Part shown: positions 1 to 10,684 of the stretch, one piece after another
How the letters are laid out: each line of letters starts with the position of its first letter
How positions within the stretch are numbered: the first letter of the stretch is position 1
NCBI GenBank assembly: GCA_963556695.1
Contig: CAUWAG010000010.1
Location: forward strand, 3,472,001-3,536,000
Direction of reading: 5' to 3'
Origin: Anthostomella pinea
Taxonomy: Eukaryota > Ascomycota > Sordariomycetes > Xylariales > Xylariaceae
DNA: 64,000 nucleotides
Position numbers and translations under genes: made by a program
The notes under the pieces: generated by a model
Databases searched by the model: none
Seen by the model: only the letters and a program-made list of their open reading frames with translations
Told to the model about the DNA's origin: nothing

Positions 1-359
1 CACCACATCCGACACTATATATAATTATCTTTTTCGAACATTATCTAAAATATAATACATATCGGATCATCAGAGTCAGAACATGGGGGTGATGATCGGT
101 CTAGTGCGTTGCGTTTTATCCATGGGTCTGGGGGACCAATCTAGTACTAAATACACACCAAAATACAAAGATGTACCCATCCATTGATCCTCCAGCCAAA
201 GATCCCTTGTCTATCACCCATGAAAGCCACCTTTCCTGGTGCTTCCATCCCTTTATGCCAAGGTGCCTGCCTGACCCCTTGTCAGCTGGCAGCCTCCCTT
301 ACTGCCACCATACTGCCACCACAATCCTCACACGCCCTCATGGGGGCAAGTGTGGGCAG

Positions 360-635
360 CTGTCAGTGCCTTCTTCTTTGTGATCGTCTTCTTCAGGGGC
401 TCCAACCCCAGAAGAGCCACAAAACGCGCGAACTTCGCGCCCTCTAGCGGCTTCGTAAACCCGTCTGCAGGGTTATCCTCTGAGGGAACCCACTGAGCGA
501 TGACGTGACCAGCCTCGGCTTCCCGGCGTGCGTAGTTATACGCGATCCGAACGTGCCTCTTTGCTTTGTTCAGCGCTGAGGACTTCGTCCAGGCGATCGT
601 GCCCAGGTTATCCTCGAGTATCGTGATCGATCCTG
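360..635 (-). pseudogene. Ty1/copia RNase H C-terminus, relic A
   Basis: Minus-strand translation reads through the end of a copia-type polyprotein. It shows the ILEDNLGTIAW segment, KRHVRIAYNYAR, the conserved WVPSEDNPADGFTKPL motif, and a basic tail ending in KKTITKKKA. This is the ribonuclease H domain that ends Ty1/copia Pol polyproteins. No integrase or reverse transcriptase is present upstream within the window, and no methionine opens the frame, so only the 3' end of the element remains. It differs clearly in sequence from the second copia end at about 1.2 kb, so two copia families are represented. Family assignment is confident; element boundaries are not visible. Confidence 0.85.
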
Positions 636-866
636 CTCACTGGCTCACCATGGTGATCCAGTGATCCAAATTCTTAGTCACGTGACCCAGGTTCTGCTGG
701 TCACGTGATCTGTGTACCGTTGCTCCGTTGCTCCGATCTCTCCACTGATTAGCACCCCACTCACTGGTCAACCTGTTTCCAATCGTCCCCTCTGGGCCTG
801 CTATGAGGCCGCACTGTTCGTTGGTTTGTAACAGGCAGCTTGACATTCAATGGTGGTACATGTACT

Positions 867-1047
867 TGTTGGATGCAAGCGAATTCAGATTATTCAGGTT
901 GTCAAGTGTGTTCTGTTGTTGTGCTTGTTCTTCTCTGCTTCTTCAGCGTACAGAGATTGATCATCTGTCTTCTTGGTGGGTCAGATGCCCTGTGCGTCTC
1001 TGCCCCACTGGAGATCTTCCGGTGTCTATTTCCGGCTCCCATTCAAC
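867..1047 (-). mobile_element. 3' LTR of copia element B
   Basis: This 181-bp segment begins TGTTG and ends CAACA, the perfect short inverted ends typical of copia LTRs. On the minus strand it lies directly after a purine-rich tract (GGAAGG...TTGGGGGGTG) that fits a polypurine tract, which in turn follows the RNase H coding region of copia B. The order RNase H, polypurine tract, LTR is that of a copia 3' end. The partner 5' LTR is not in the window. Confidence 0.7.
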
Positions 1048-1744
1048 ACACCCCCCAAGGAACAATTCCTTCCATTGGGGTTGTTCCTGAGCATTTGGTC
1101 TGGTTCTCTGATGATTCCTGTGATAGGTACACATCACCACATTCTCCACCGGGCAATAGATCTTCCATATGTTGAAGATCTTTGTCCGAGAGCTCTTTGG
1201 TTCGTTGTTGCTGTATCCGATCTCTTATATCCACGAGTCCTAATTGCCTCGTGAATTTTCTGAATGTTGCGGCAAGGAGTACTTTTGTCAAACCATCTGC
1301 CATCATATCCCCAGTAGGAACGTATTCCACCTTGATCCTCTTCCGTTGAGCTTCTTGTCGTAGCCAATGATTGTTTGTTTGTTTGTTTGTTTGTTTTGTT
1401 TGTTTTGTATTTAACGTGGGGGGTAGCTCCTCAGTAGTGCAAACCACGCCTCCCAGAGCCATTGCATCGCAAGGTTGTAGAGGTGTCAAATTAGATACAT
1501 TCAGATCCGCGCACGAGCCTATCCTCGCTGTAGCGGTACCAATCTGGAGTGTTCAGATGGTTTTAGTCAATACCCAAGCACGATTCCGTCAGAAAAACCT
1601 CCTATCTAGTGACAAAGCGACCCAGTGAACCTCAGTTCTCTGGTGTACATATCGTTCCAGTAGCCGTTCGATATATGTCGCATTGGTGGGTGGAGTAGGT
1701 GTTTGTTATCTGCTGGCGAGGGAAACCACAAGGGGGAAAACCTC

Positions 1745-1898
1745 GCAGGAGTGGGTATTGTGGAGACAAGCTGCTTGGCTATCGGGCTCTGCGATAAAAT
1801 GGGGCCTCTCCACTGTCGTGTGCAGGAGTGGGTATTGTGGAGACAAGCTGCTTGGCTATCGGGCTCTGCGATAAAATGGGGCCTCTCCACTGTCGTGT
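1745..1898. repeat. 77-bp tandem duplication inside the SINE
   Basis: Two adjacent copies (1745-1821 and 1822-1898), identical by eye, each starting GCAGGAGTGGG. The identity suggests a recent duplication within the SINE body, or a subfamily feature. Confidence 0.9.
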
Positions 1899-1935
1899 GC
1901 TGGTTATCGACTCGCACAAGCCGGGTCAGAAAGGG

Positions 1936-2027
1936 GGCCATAGCAGGATTCGAACCCACTTGTTCTCGTCGCCCACCGCACAAACGAGAACACAACCAGG
2001 CGCATTTGACCATTGCGCCATACGGCC
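1936..2027 (-). promoter_or_regulatory. tRNA-like SINE head with Pol III A and B boxes
   Basis: The ends pair as a 7-bp acceptor stem (GGCCGTA with TATGGCC). An A box (TGGCGCAATGG, 2020-2010) and a perfect B box (GGTTCGAATCC, 1956-1946) are present, and GCGC/GCGC forms a D stem. The middle instead folds as an 8-bp hairpin (GTTCTCGT/ACGAGAAC), and no ordinary anticodon arm can be drawn. It should therefore act as an internal RNA polymerase III promoter rather than a working tRNA. The tRNA of origin is not clear. Confidence 0.75.
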
Positions 2028-2644
2028 AGCCAATGATTGTGAATATCAATGTAACGCAGCTTAATAAATTAATGATATTAACGTATATTTAATGTCCCCG
2101 GCGGGATGATCGCTTGTTTTGGAAGATTGTTTATTCCTTCTCGTTTCGTTTCGTTAAGTTGAAAAAAGTGGTGGGCGGAAGCATTGCCCTTAGGGCTTGC
2201 TGTGAATACATGATCTCCTTGGCACCCTGAAAGTCTGCAGGTATCAGCAGCACTGCTTGTTCGCTCGTTCCATACGTTGTCGTTTCGTTTGGTTCTGTTC
2301 CACCCTGGTATGTCTCTGTCTTCACCCATCAATCGAGGGATGATCGACTACTATGGCTGTATATTCTCTACTTCTAGTGAAACTTGTTTTACACCTTGTC
2401 CTTGACTTCTTTCCAACTGCCGGTGGCTAGATTCTGAGCGTGCTTAAGTTCCTTACGTATATCCCTGGTCCTGCTACCGCTACGGGCGCTACACTTGTTG
2501 CTGGTGTTATAATATTCCTAGATTTTCCTGATAAGCTGTTACGATATAGTGAATTGACTATAATGCCTACATATATCACTCTTCGACTTAGTTTTTTATC
2601 CACCCCCTGCGCCCTCCCAGGTCTGCAACACCCGCACCGCCTAG

Positions 2645-2845
2645 GTCAACGATTTCGGTTACAGTGAGGACGGGGCGCCGCTCAACGACAGCGAACATAT
2701 CACAGCTGGCATTTTCCTGACAGAGATCGTCCCAAAGTCAGCCCTGCAGTATCTACGCTCCCTTGACATCGGCATCTACGACCCAGGCGTCGACACCGCG
2801 CGCCAGCAGGACTGGCTTCACATCGTCGACTACCTACAAGTGTGA
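2645..2845 (+). pseudogene. C-terminal fragment of an unidentified fungal gene
   Basis: A 66-codon open stretch beginning VNDFGYSEDG and ending in HIVDYLQV and a TGA. It includes TEIVPKSALQYLRSLDI, a pattern seen near leucine-rich stretches of large fungal F-box/LRR-like families. A TAG lies directly upstream in frame and no start or splice acceptor is evident, so this looks like an orphaned gene end. Coding character is suggested by GC-rich third positions compared with the surrounding AT-rich DNA. Family assignment is weak. Confidence 0.4.
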
Positions 2846-4517
2846 CGGCCTGCACAGACCTTCCCACATGACAAGTGGATACTTCCTAATAGGGGAAGGA
2901 TCTGACCAGAGGATCCCCTTAAAGGGGCAACCTCCCACTGTACCTATCTCTCTCTCTCTTCCTTTCCTCTCTAGTCTTGATATTCTCGTCAATAGAGTAA
3001 TAGCTGCTTGCTGCCGGCCATGTCCCAGCTCCTCAGTACGCTCGCCGTGACAACAAGCCAGGTTGAGTTATGACCTGGTTTAACTACTAAAGATGCGGCT
3101 ACCTATAGATTATGAACTTGCTTATATTCCTTGCGTGCGTTTGGACGGACTGAAAAATAGCCAAGCCACAGAAATTTCATCATTTTCACCTCACCTCCCT
3201 TGTCACTTTACCTCTTAGCGAGCGATCTGCTCCCAAGGCTTCGTAGGATCCTGCCCCTTGTCCCAATCTGCCGCAAAAACAATCATGGCTGAGTCAGTAC
3301 AGATAAAGGACTACAACAAACAAAACTTAGCAACTGACCAGATCGAGGAGGAGGGCCAAACGACACCTGGACCACATACAAGTTTTTTATCGTATTTGCA
3401 AACGATATCGCGGCTCATACTTGGACTGGTCTTCCTGCCGCTCGATCCCCAGTGCCTCCACCCTTTCAGCCACTGCACATATCCCCGCGGGTAGTAGCAT
3501 CACACATCTTTGCACTATGTTAATATATATTGAAATGAAAGTCATGTGGACATATATCTGCATGGGAGGGCACTTATCCCAATTATCAGCTTTTTTCTTC
3601 TGGTGTCCACGGAGAGACTCTTGGCTTGCATACATGTCCACACGACAGAAGCAGGTAGAGTGAGGAACATAGGTAAACCTCCTTCCACCTTCAGGCTTGA
3701 CCACTCCCAATCTTCCAAATTTGGCTGACCAAACTTGTGATCAGAATCTATCACCACCCAGGTCTCCGCGGCTTGGGTACAGATGAACGACCCAAGGTGG
3801 AGGTCCACTTTACGGTCCCCACTTACATAACAATCTTCGAGTTCAAGAGAGACTTAAAGGACCCCGTTTGATCGTGGACCAAGAAGAATTCCGACGAGAC
3901 ATGAAACGGTAGTTATGGTTAGTTCGCGGGCCTTTTCTGCGCACGCTAGGCTTTCAGTTCAACGCCAAGGGTTTGCCACTGACCATCTTCTCGTCAACCA
4001 TCAGCACACCTCCACGCCGTATGCAGCACGGCAACCACTACCATCGAGGGTGTGGCAACTATGGTGTGGGCGTTCGGGTCTTACCGATGTCAAGCAGAGA
4101 CAGCCCACGCCGTGATCCGGAGACAAGGACATCGCCCCAGCCTCTCCCAGATCCCTGTGCCTAGAGCGTCTCTCGGGGGAGGGGTCGGGACGGCACATGC
4201 CGTAGGAGCCGCCATGTATAGAAGGTAAGAACTCTGGTATGAAAATATACCGAGGCAACATTACTAACAGTGGAAAACAGGACTTCAAAGGTTGTCATTC
4301 AACACCACAGTCGATTAGATACACAGCTCCACCGACTAACATGGCAACCACGACTATGAGAAATTGAAAAGGAAATGATCACCGCCCACGTCACTGAGGT
4401 TCAACAGCAGTATTCAACTCGACCCTCGCTGCCACCCCTTTCCAGTCTTGTGCACCGGTCGCATCTAATAGGTTACCTCGCCTTGGGGATTATTCTGCCG
4501 CACCCCGGCTTGTCGCT
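2846..4517. other. No intact gene; possible relic exons
   Basis: No complete gene is supported. The stretch around 3240-3300 resembles the third intron of the 4518-5337 gene: both have GTAAG/GTAGG-ATTCTGCCCC-like starts, a late ATCATGRCT, and a CTCAG or GTCAG acceptor. This suggests a decayed duplicate of that gene's 3' half. An open stretch at about 3960-4160 could be another fragment. Confidence 0.35.
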
Positions 4518-5337
4518 TTGCAGCCAATATGCCAGAGTTTATATATTGCCTGCGAGCCGTTCTCGGTGACGAGCTCATGCAACAGTCACTACTTCCAGGT
4601 CAATCGCTGGGTACGGTCAACAGACCCAGAACGGGGTTCGGGAGCAACGAGGAATCCGATAATAATCGTACCGAAGATCACAACAACCACAACCCTCGAG
4701 CCGGAGACATCGAGTCAGAACGTCATGTTGCAAGTAGAGCGAACGAGACTGACGGGACCGGTACTCTTTGCCCATTCTCCCCGTTGCTTGCTACTTTGCC
4801 ATATGCTAATCTCCTCTACGCTTAGAAATTAGGAGGTTTCAATCCCCTTGGCAAGCCGGGCTTCGACGATGTCGCAAACACCCTACGTGCGCTTGGGGAG
4901 ATCGAATCCGCCAACCACGCGCCCCACGAGGTCGAGCTCAAATTTCGGAGTAAGAATGAGGAAGGCATCCGTGAAGTGTTCGCCCTTTCATCCCGGACGG
5001 ATGGACGGATGATCCTGAAGGCGCTGCTTGGCTGGGAATTTGTATATAAACAGTCTTCTGCCAGAGATTTAGACAAACCATAATGAACATGACTGCCATT
5101 CATACAGGACGCAGAAGAGCTGCTCCAGCGAAGAATCCGGGGAGGCGCGGATCAGCAGGCCATGCTAAACGAAGTCAAAAGGCGGGTGTTTTCAAGCTCT
5201 AGTAAGATTCTGCCCCCATATCCTAAATTGCTACGAAGGCAATCATGACTAACTCAGCAACGAATAACCACAAGCCTACATCCAGCGACAACGCGGTGAG
5301 TGACCTGGCTATGAAAACGGACATGGAGGCAAGATGA
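4518..5337 (+). CDS. Hypothetical protein, four exons (210 aa)
   Basis: Exons 4518-4760, 4826-5041, 5108-5201 and 5258-5337 join in phase with GT...AG introns of 65, 66 and 56 nt. The introns have plausible branch sites (for example TGCTAAT before 4825 and TGACTAACTCAG before 5258). The product is basic at its N-terminus with a threonine run, then has a charged helical middle (DAEELLQRRIRGG, NEVKRRVFSSS). No signal peptide or membrane segment is evident and I do not recognise the family. The total of 633 nt is an exact codon multiple, which supports the joins, but the first exon is weakly coding-like. It lies among transposon debris, so it could be a fast-evolving or dying gene. Confidence 0.45.
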
Positions 5338-5872
5338 TAGACGCCTGAACTTCTACTATGTTACTTTCACTCCAAACCTCTTCTTGATTCTGGGGATTTA
5401 CCTCTGTAACCACCATCCACCATTGACTCTTGCTTCACGCGACCTTTACGAATGCCTCTACTTGTTGGTCATTCATTCCACAGCTATTCCACTCCTGCAC
5501 GTCTTGCCATTGCTACCCGTTATGCCCGGGATTGCTAGGTGAACGGCGGAGTAAGACCGGGCAACCTGGCCTCCAATTGTCCGGATGGCAATGTGGACTC
5601 CAGCCTAGGAAACGGTACAAGAGCTGCAACTACAATACCACGCAAGTCCAAATCGACACCGACGATTACACGAGCCAACACAAGCTTGACCAAAGTTCCG
5701 TAATAAAGCTGGACTCGCGGGAACGAAGCTCTCGCTCGTTTACAACGAGCGAGCCAGACTTCGTGTTCCCAACCTAGCAAATTCGGATGATATCGATAAT
5801 ATATAATCAATTTAGGCTCTGTCGTAAACTTAAGTGAATTAACGATAGTTTTTTTGGTTTAGTAGCTTATAT
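5338..5872. other. Intergenic, no feature seen
   Basis: AT-rich in its right half. It separates convergent genes (plus-strand hypothetical and minus-strand cutC), so it should hold both 3' ends. Confidence 0.5.
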
Positions 5873-6727
5873 CTAAACTCTCAAATGTGCCAAGATGCCC
5901 TGAACCTCCCCTGGCTCTATCTCCTCTGTTGGTGAACTGGACAGGCAGGCCGAGTGTACATGTGCATGATAGTCTTTCTCAGCAAGCCCCAGACCTTGGA
6001 TCAGCTCGCCCACATTATGTTTCCGTAACCCACCACCGACGATGATCTCAATACCCAGGTTTTCCGCTTTCTCGGTGATCTTCTTCAACATGTCTACGTT
6101 GTCTATTGCCCGGCCCAAACCACCAGACGTGAGTATCGCGTCGAACCCGCAAGCAGCAAGCTCCTGAAGCCCGGTCTCCCATGAGGGCTGATCCACGGCG
6201 CAGGCTTGATTGCCTTCGCAGCTGACGATTTCGTCGAATGCTCGATGGAAGACGGCTTTGAAAGGGCGAGAGGCCTGAACCAGGCGAGCACACCTTTCCA
6301 CATCGGCCCAACATCTCGGCCTCGGTAGTGGGGTACCAGCTTCAGAGCCCGGCTGCTGGTTGATGTCAGGCTGCTGCGGACGTGGTACTTCCCCTAGGAT
6401 CCCAAACACGAACCCGTCCACCCTATCCTCCTTTAGCATCCCCGACGCCTTGAATGCCAGAATATCCTTTTCCATGATCTCGAACTCTGCGTCAGAGTAG
6501 ACGAAGTCGCTACCGGAAAGCTCCGGCCCTCTAGGTCGGATCATGATGCGTACGGGAACATTTAGACCAGCAAGGCATTCCAGATCACGGAGATCATCGA
6601 GTGTCGGCGTCAGCCCACCGGCCGCGTATGAGCCAGCGGCATTGAGCTCAATGCGAGACGCGCCCTGTTCGACTGCAGTGCGCGCAGCGCTTGGGCCGAA
6701 GACGGGTATTTCGAGGCCGATATCCAT
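5873..6727 (-). CDS. cutC: CutC-family protein (copper homeostasis family)
   Basis: The 284-residue product starts at the ATG at 6727 (MDIGLEIPVFGPSAARTA) and matches the CutC TIM-barrel family. The N-terminal signature (ASRIELNAAGSYAAGGLTPT), the RIMIRPRG strand, DGFVFGILG, FHRAFDE, DAILTSGGLG and IIVGGGLRKHNV are in family order. The bacterial protein was linked to copper tolerance; in eukaryotes the biochemical role is unsettled. An in-frame upstream ATG at 6835 would add 36 low-complexity residues that do not resemble the family, so the internal start is preferred. A spacer rich in Pro and Gln (residues about 116-132) is an insertion relative to the bacterial length. There is no intron. 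Confidence 0.9.
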   Translation of the reverse strand: MDIGLEIPVFGPSAARTAVEQGASRIELNAAGSYAAGGLTPTLDDLRDLECLAGLNVPVRIMIRPRGPELSGSDFVYSDAEFEIMEKDILAFKASGMLKEDRVDGFVFGILGEVPRPQQPDINQQPGSEAGTPLPRPRCWADVERCARLVQASRPFKAVFHRAFDEIVSCEGNQACAVDQPSWETGLQELAACGFDAILTSGGLGRAIDNVDMLKKITEKAENLGIEIIVGGGLRKHNVGELIQGLGLAEKDYHAHVHSACLSSSPTEEIEPGEVQGILAHLRV

Positions 6728-7039
6728 GCTTATAGAGATAGAGGGCTGAATGTGAGGCCCTTCGCTCGTTCGAATTGAGCAATGGTGTATGTCGATGGTA
6801 GTGAACCTGGCGGGGTCCCTTATGTAATCAATCACCTTGGCGAGTTCATGCAGATGCCGCTACCGTATTGACAGTCAGATTGGCTGGATAACTCAGTAGA
6901 TTGAGTTGATAGGAGAGAGGCAAACCAGTGGGACGTTTTCGCTTCTGTATCATGGTTCTTAAGCAGTTTAGGTAAGAAGATGCGATCCCGAATATGAGCA
7001 AGGGTGTTCGTGGCGATGGTGTTGGCGGTGTTGGGGCAG

Positions 7040-8770
7040 TCAGATAATAAGCGCTGTGGTTACAGTAAATACAAGCGCTATGCTTGACTGGGCTAGGGGC
7101 CGCTTCCCAAATCAGGTTACGCTGACATCGGTTCAGGGGAATAGGGGTAGGCAGTTGAGCTGACACAACCTAGAAAATTTGTAAACGAGGGAATTCTACT
7201 CTGTCGCACGGATTGATCCCAACACATAGATAGAAGCGCTGAGATTACATTGGATGCAGGCGCTATCTTTGACTGGGCTAGGGTTTCACAATCGGTCTGG
7301 AGGGATGATGATTTCGGGGATAGGGGTGGTCCAACATCGACAGAATATCACTCTACGACATAGCGCATAGACGTCACCAATCATTGTCTGACACAAAACA
7401 AAAATTGCGCCAGATTTTTTAATCCATTTTTGTAGATCAAGCAAATATGCATGAGACCATGACCTCTGCTCTGGTGCTGTGTAGGTCCACACCTGCAACT
7501 GGTCCCGGGCTCCCCACCCATGCCATGTTTCCACCACACACCGTAGTTCTCCAAAGTTGACAACAGCATACCTGACGACCACCTAGTTCGGCTTAGCTGT
7601 CATCTGATTGCGATTAATGCATCCAGTTGGGACGTACATGATGATCTAGAACTAAGTTGCTTTTCCGTACAAACCCCGATCACGGTGGCCTAAGACAGAG
7701 GGCTGCACTGCAACTGGCTGGGAGGTTGGGGTAACAACTCATCACAGAGAAGAATGGAATTTCACTCTACCGTCTACGACATCCCGCCACCACAGAGCCA
7801 GGCGTTATGGTCCGTAGCTTGCCAGCCAATTGGGCGCAGCTTAAAACTACGACATCCCACCATGTAGATTTGTTTAATTCTTGTATGAAGGAAAAACGAA
7901 GTTGTTCTATATTTTTTGTCGATTTATTTAGAGCAGAAGACTAGTGTTAAGACCACGACAGCTGCTTTGGTGCTGCTATAACGGACGTCTTTTGGGGTGC
8001 GTGAATGAGAATGAAGTTCTCACGATCTTTGTCTGGCGTGGGGGCGCATCACACCCATGCTGCCTGGCTAGCATGGCAGCACATGGCCTCACGCCTGGTT
8101 GGCCGGCTGGCAACGCACGGACAAGGGCCCTCTCGATGTCAGCTGGCTTGTCTGAATTACTTTACCGTCTACGACATAGCACCACACAAGCATCATGAAT
8201 CATTGTCTAAACGAAAAACAAAGACTGTCCCATGTTATCCTTGATTAATTTAGAGCAGAAAGCTGGTCTTGAGGCAATGAGATCTGCTTCGGTGCTGCGC
8301 GGGTGGAGGGTGAAGGGTGGAGGTGAAAGTCTTTGGAAGTGAAGTTCCAGAACGAAACGGCACCCCACGACTCTTCCTGAGGTGCGACCCCAACTTAAGC
8401 CCTGCGCTCTGATTGGTGCGGAGGCTCTTGATCCCGCTCCGACGCTAGTTCCTGTATGGCTAGATAAGCTGGCTGGCTGGCAACGCACGGACCAGGCTCT
8501 AGATGCCTACTGGCTTATCTGAATCACACTACTGTCTCGACATCTCACCATACAAATTAGGTGGCCTATTGTCTAAATGTATAGGGTAAAATCGTCTGAT
8601 CTTTTTTTATAGACTGTTTTATGAGGAGCAGAAAACTGTTGTTAAAACCATGAGATCTGCTCCGGTGCTTCGTGGGGAAGTCATTCAAGGTGCGTGAGTG
8701 AAGTTCTCAGAGGCGCCATGTGTCCACCACATAGAGGTCCAAAGTTGACGATAGCAAACCAGCAAACCTG
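7040..8770. repeat. Diverged local repeat arrays
   Basis: Two repeat families fill this gene-free tract. One (about 7050-7160 and 7240-7330) shares CAAGCGCTATGCTTGACTGGGCTAGG-like sequence and GGGGATAGGGGT. The other recurs about four times, with landmarks near 7450, 7950, 8270 and 8650 (variants of GAGATCTGCTYCGGTGCT). Each is preceded by a CTACGACAT...CATTGTCTAAA segment, and two are preceded by GGCTGGCAACGCACGGAC. Spacing varies from about 320 to 495 bp. The copies are well diverged, so this is an old local amplification or nested element remnants. No coding frame is shared between copies. Confidence 0.6.
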
Positions 8771-8807
8771 ACGAGGAAGACAGCGCACTCAAGAAGACCA
8801 GCCACGC

Positions 8808-9793
8808 CTACTGGTCACGAGCTCCGCCACGTCCCTGCTTGGAGGCCACCTTGCGAGTGGCGTAGATGCGAACGTCGGCATCCTCATCCTCGAGGTCTTC
8901 CTCCTCGGTCTTCTCGTCCTTCATATCTTCCTCGGCCTTCTCGTCATCCTCGACGAAGAGGCAAGGTTCCTCGGACTTGGTGCTCGTAGGGGGGGCTCTC
9001 GAGGTCACAGTCGGGGTGCCAGTGGGCCCGAACTGGAAGGACACGTTGGATCCAAAGGTGATAGATCCGCCGCCCGCGTTGAAGAAGCGCGGACCACGAG
9101 GGGCGACCGGTCGGCTGAGTGACATGACCGCCTGAGCGGCCGCGTCAGCTCGGGCTCGGGCAGCGGCAGTGGTAAGGGCAGCAGACGTAGCGGCAATGTC
9201 AGCGCGGGCTCGGGCAGCCGCAGTGGTGAGGGCAACCGCCTGGGCAGTGTGGGTGACAGTGTTGCCGGTGATCGCAGCAGTCTGCGCAGTGATGGCGGCG
9301 TTGAGAGCCGCTATGGGTCGCTGCATGGTGGCAGCACGGGACCGGCCACCACGTCCTCGTCGACCGGCCTGGCCTACAAGGCGACAGGTCAGGTCAGCCA
9401 CAGACAATATGAAGTGAGACGAGAGTCTAGAAGGAGATCAAGAACTTACCGAGCTTGCCCAGGTGCTCATTGACAAATTGGGCTGCATGCGGAGACCACC
9501 GCTGACTTTCTACATTCTGGAAATAGTGCTCAACTGGCCCCGTGTTAGTGGTGGTATCATAGGAAGATCGAGCGAGGGTCCGGGGGGAAAAGACCGTTCG
9601 AGGACTTACAGAGCATAGTACCGCTATAGGTACGTTTGGCCTTGTGGCCCATGGCTCGCTGCATTTCACTAGCGAGCTGGTCCCAAGGCTTCTCGGCCTT
9701 GGCCCGGTCAATGCCGGCACGCTTCGGCGAGCTTGCCACGGCGACACGCCAGAAGTACTTCTCTTCCGGGAACGTCCAGACCTTTCCACCCAT
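8808..9793 (-). CDS. Myb/SANT-like, alanine-repeat acidic protein (277 aa)
   Basis: Exons 9793-9610, 9533-9450 and 9373-8808 join in phase through GTAAGT introns of 76 nt each, giving an exact 278-codon frame. The N-terminus (WTFPEEKYFWRVAVA, then WDQLASEMQ and a Tyr/Phe-rich helix) resembles the Trp-spaced helices of fungal Myb/SANT-like proteins. A Gly/Arg stretch (RRGRGGRSR) follows. Next comes an alanine-rich tandem repeat in which LTTAAARARAD occurs twice, then an acidic tail with runs of Glu and Asp. The overall layout suggests a nuclear or chromatin-associated protein; that is inference. The start at 9793 is chosen because the domain begins there. I do not recognise a named orthologue. 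Confidence 0.7.
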
Positions 9794-10684
9794 TGTTGCG
9801 ATGGTGGTAGTCGGGTATAAGAGGTGGTGGTTATGTTGAGGTCTGTCGAGTAGTGTTCGCGGCAACGAGGATGCGGATCATGGGCAGATAAGTGGTTGGT
9901 GATGGTATGGAAGGTGTGTAGGAGGGTGAAGGAATGTACTTTCGAGGGACAGGGACGAGCCTTTTATGTTGTTCATCAGTCTGGCGAAATCCCCGATTCC
10001 GGTGCCCTTCTATTGTCCTACGTGAATAGGCCAAGCTCTGATTGGACTCTGACCTACGGAAATCATGTTCATCTGAAGGTGATTCATAGATCGAGTGCCA
10101 CACGGTTTCAGGGGCTTCACCGGCTATCCTACATCTAATCTTTCTATTGGACCTCGCAGAGCAATACGGCCTTGTGAGCTCGACAGCAAACAGCTATACA
10201 TACGATTGTCTCCTGACCGCCGCCGAAGCTGCCTCCGCTCATCTTGAGTGTTTGATGCCCTTTTCAATTGGTGTTTCCATCATCCTCGGGAGGCTCGTCC
10301 TCGTGATCTCTACCGTGAACAACATTGGGTACGGTTGGATTGTCACCGCCGCCCACTAGACCGCTAGTCATTCACGTTGGCTTAGTTCGAATTCATCCGA
10401 TCTTCAGGGCCCGACCTGCATGGACGAGCAAGTTTGTCAGCTGATAAGGGAGATGACGACCTGACACACAACGCGGTAGCTTGCTGGAATTGTGACAATA
10501 TCGAAGCAAACAGGCATAGGGCTAACTATGGTACAAATCTAGTTCTTGCTGTCACCGCTCTTCCAGGGAACCAGTCTACGCGAACACAACCTACGGGAAA
10601 ATTCGGGCTTCAGAGAGTGAATGCAACATGTGTGTGATTGGTGGAGAGAGCCCCAGGGTTAGCTGCAGCCGTACGTGAACCCTA
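9794..10684. other. Intergenic with a duplicated gene scrap
   Basis: No gene is supported. At about 10529-10575 there is a plus-strand copy of sequence also found at about 10834-10878, inside exon 2 of the next gene (shared landmarks ATCTAGTTCT and ACCGCTCTTC). This is a partial, stop-containing duplicate. Confidence 0.5.

Larger units (their letters stand above)
1375..2027 (-). mobile_element. Full-length tRNA-headed SINE in copia B
   Basis: The insertion is 653 bp, flanked by a perfect 13-bp direct repeat (AGCCAATGATTGT at 1362-1374 and 2028-2040). On the minus strand it begins exactly at a tRNA-like head (2027-1936). A body with a 77-bp tandem duplication follows, then a 3' segment of about 135 bp (1406-1540) shared with the 3' end of the LINE at 16.7 kb, then an (AAAC)n-type tail. 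This order (Pol III head, unrelated body, LINE-derived tail, simple-repeat end, target duplication) is diagnostic of a SINE. I do not recognise the family; Foxy and Mg-SINE are the known fungal comparisons. Confidence 0.85.
1048..2076 (-). pseudogene. Copia element B RNase H end, split by a SINE
   Basis: The minus-strand frame in 1362-1180 reads WLRQEAQRKRIKVEYVPTGD then MMADGLTKVLLAATFRKF, the conserved C-terminus of copia RNase H. The upstream part (KLRYIDIHNHWL) is found at about 2076-2030. The two parts are separated by a 653-bp insertion flanked by a 13-bp duplication, and the frame rejoins when the insertion and one copy of the duplication are ignored. The element is cut off upstream of about 2076, so only the last part of Pol and the 3' LTR remain. 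It is inactive. Confidence 0.8.
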
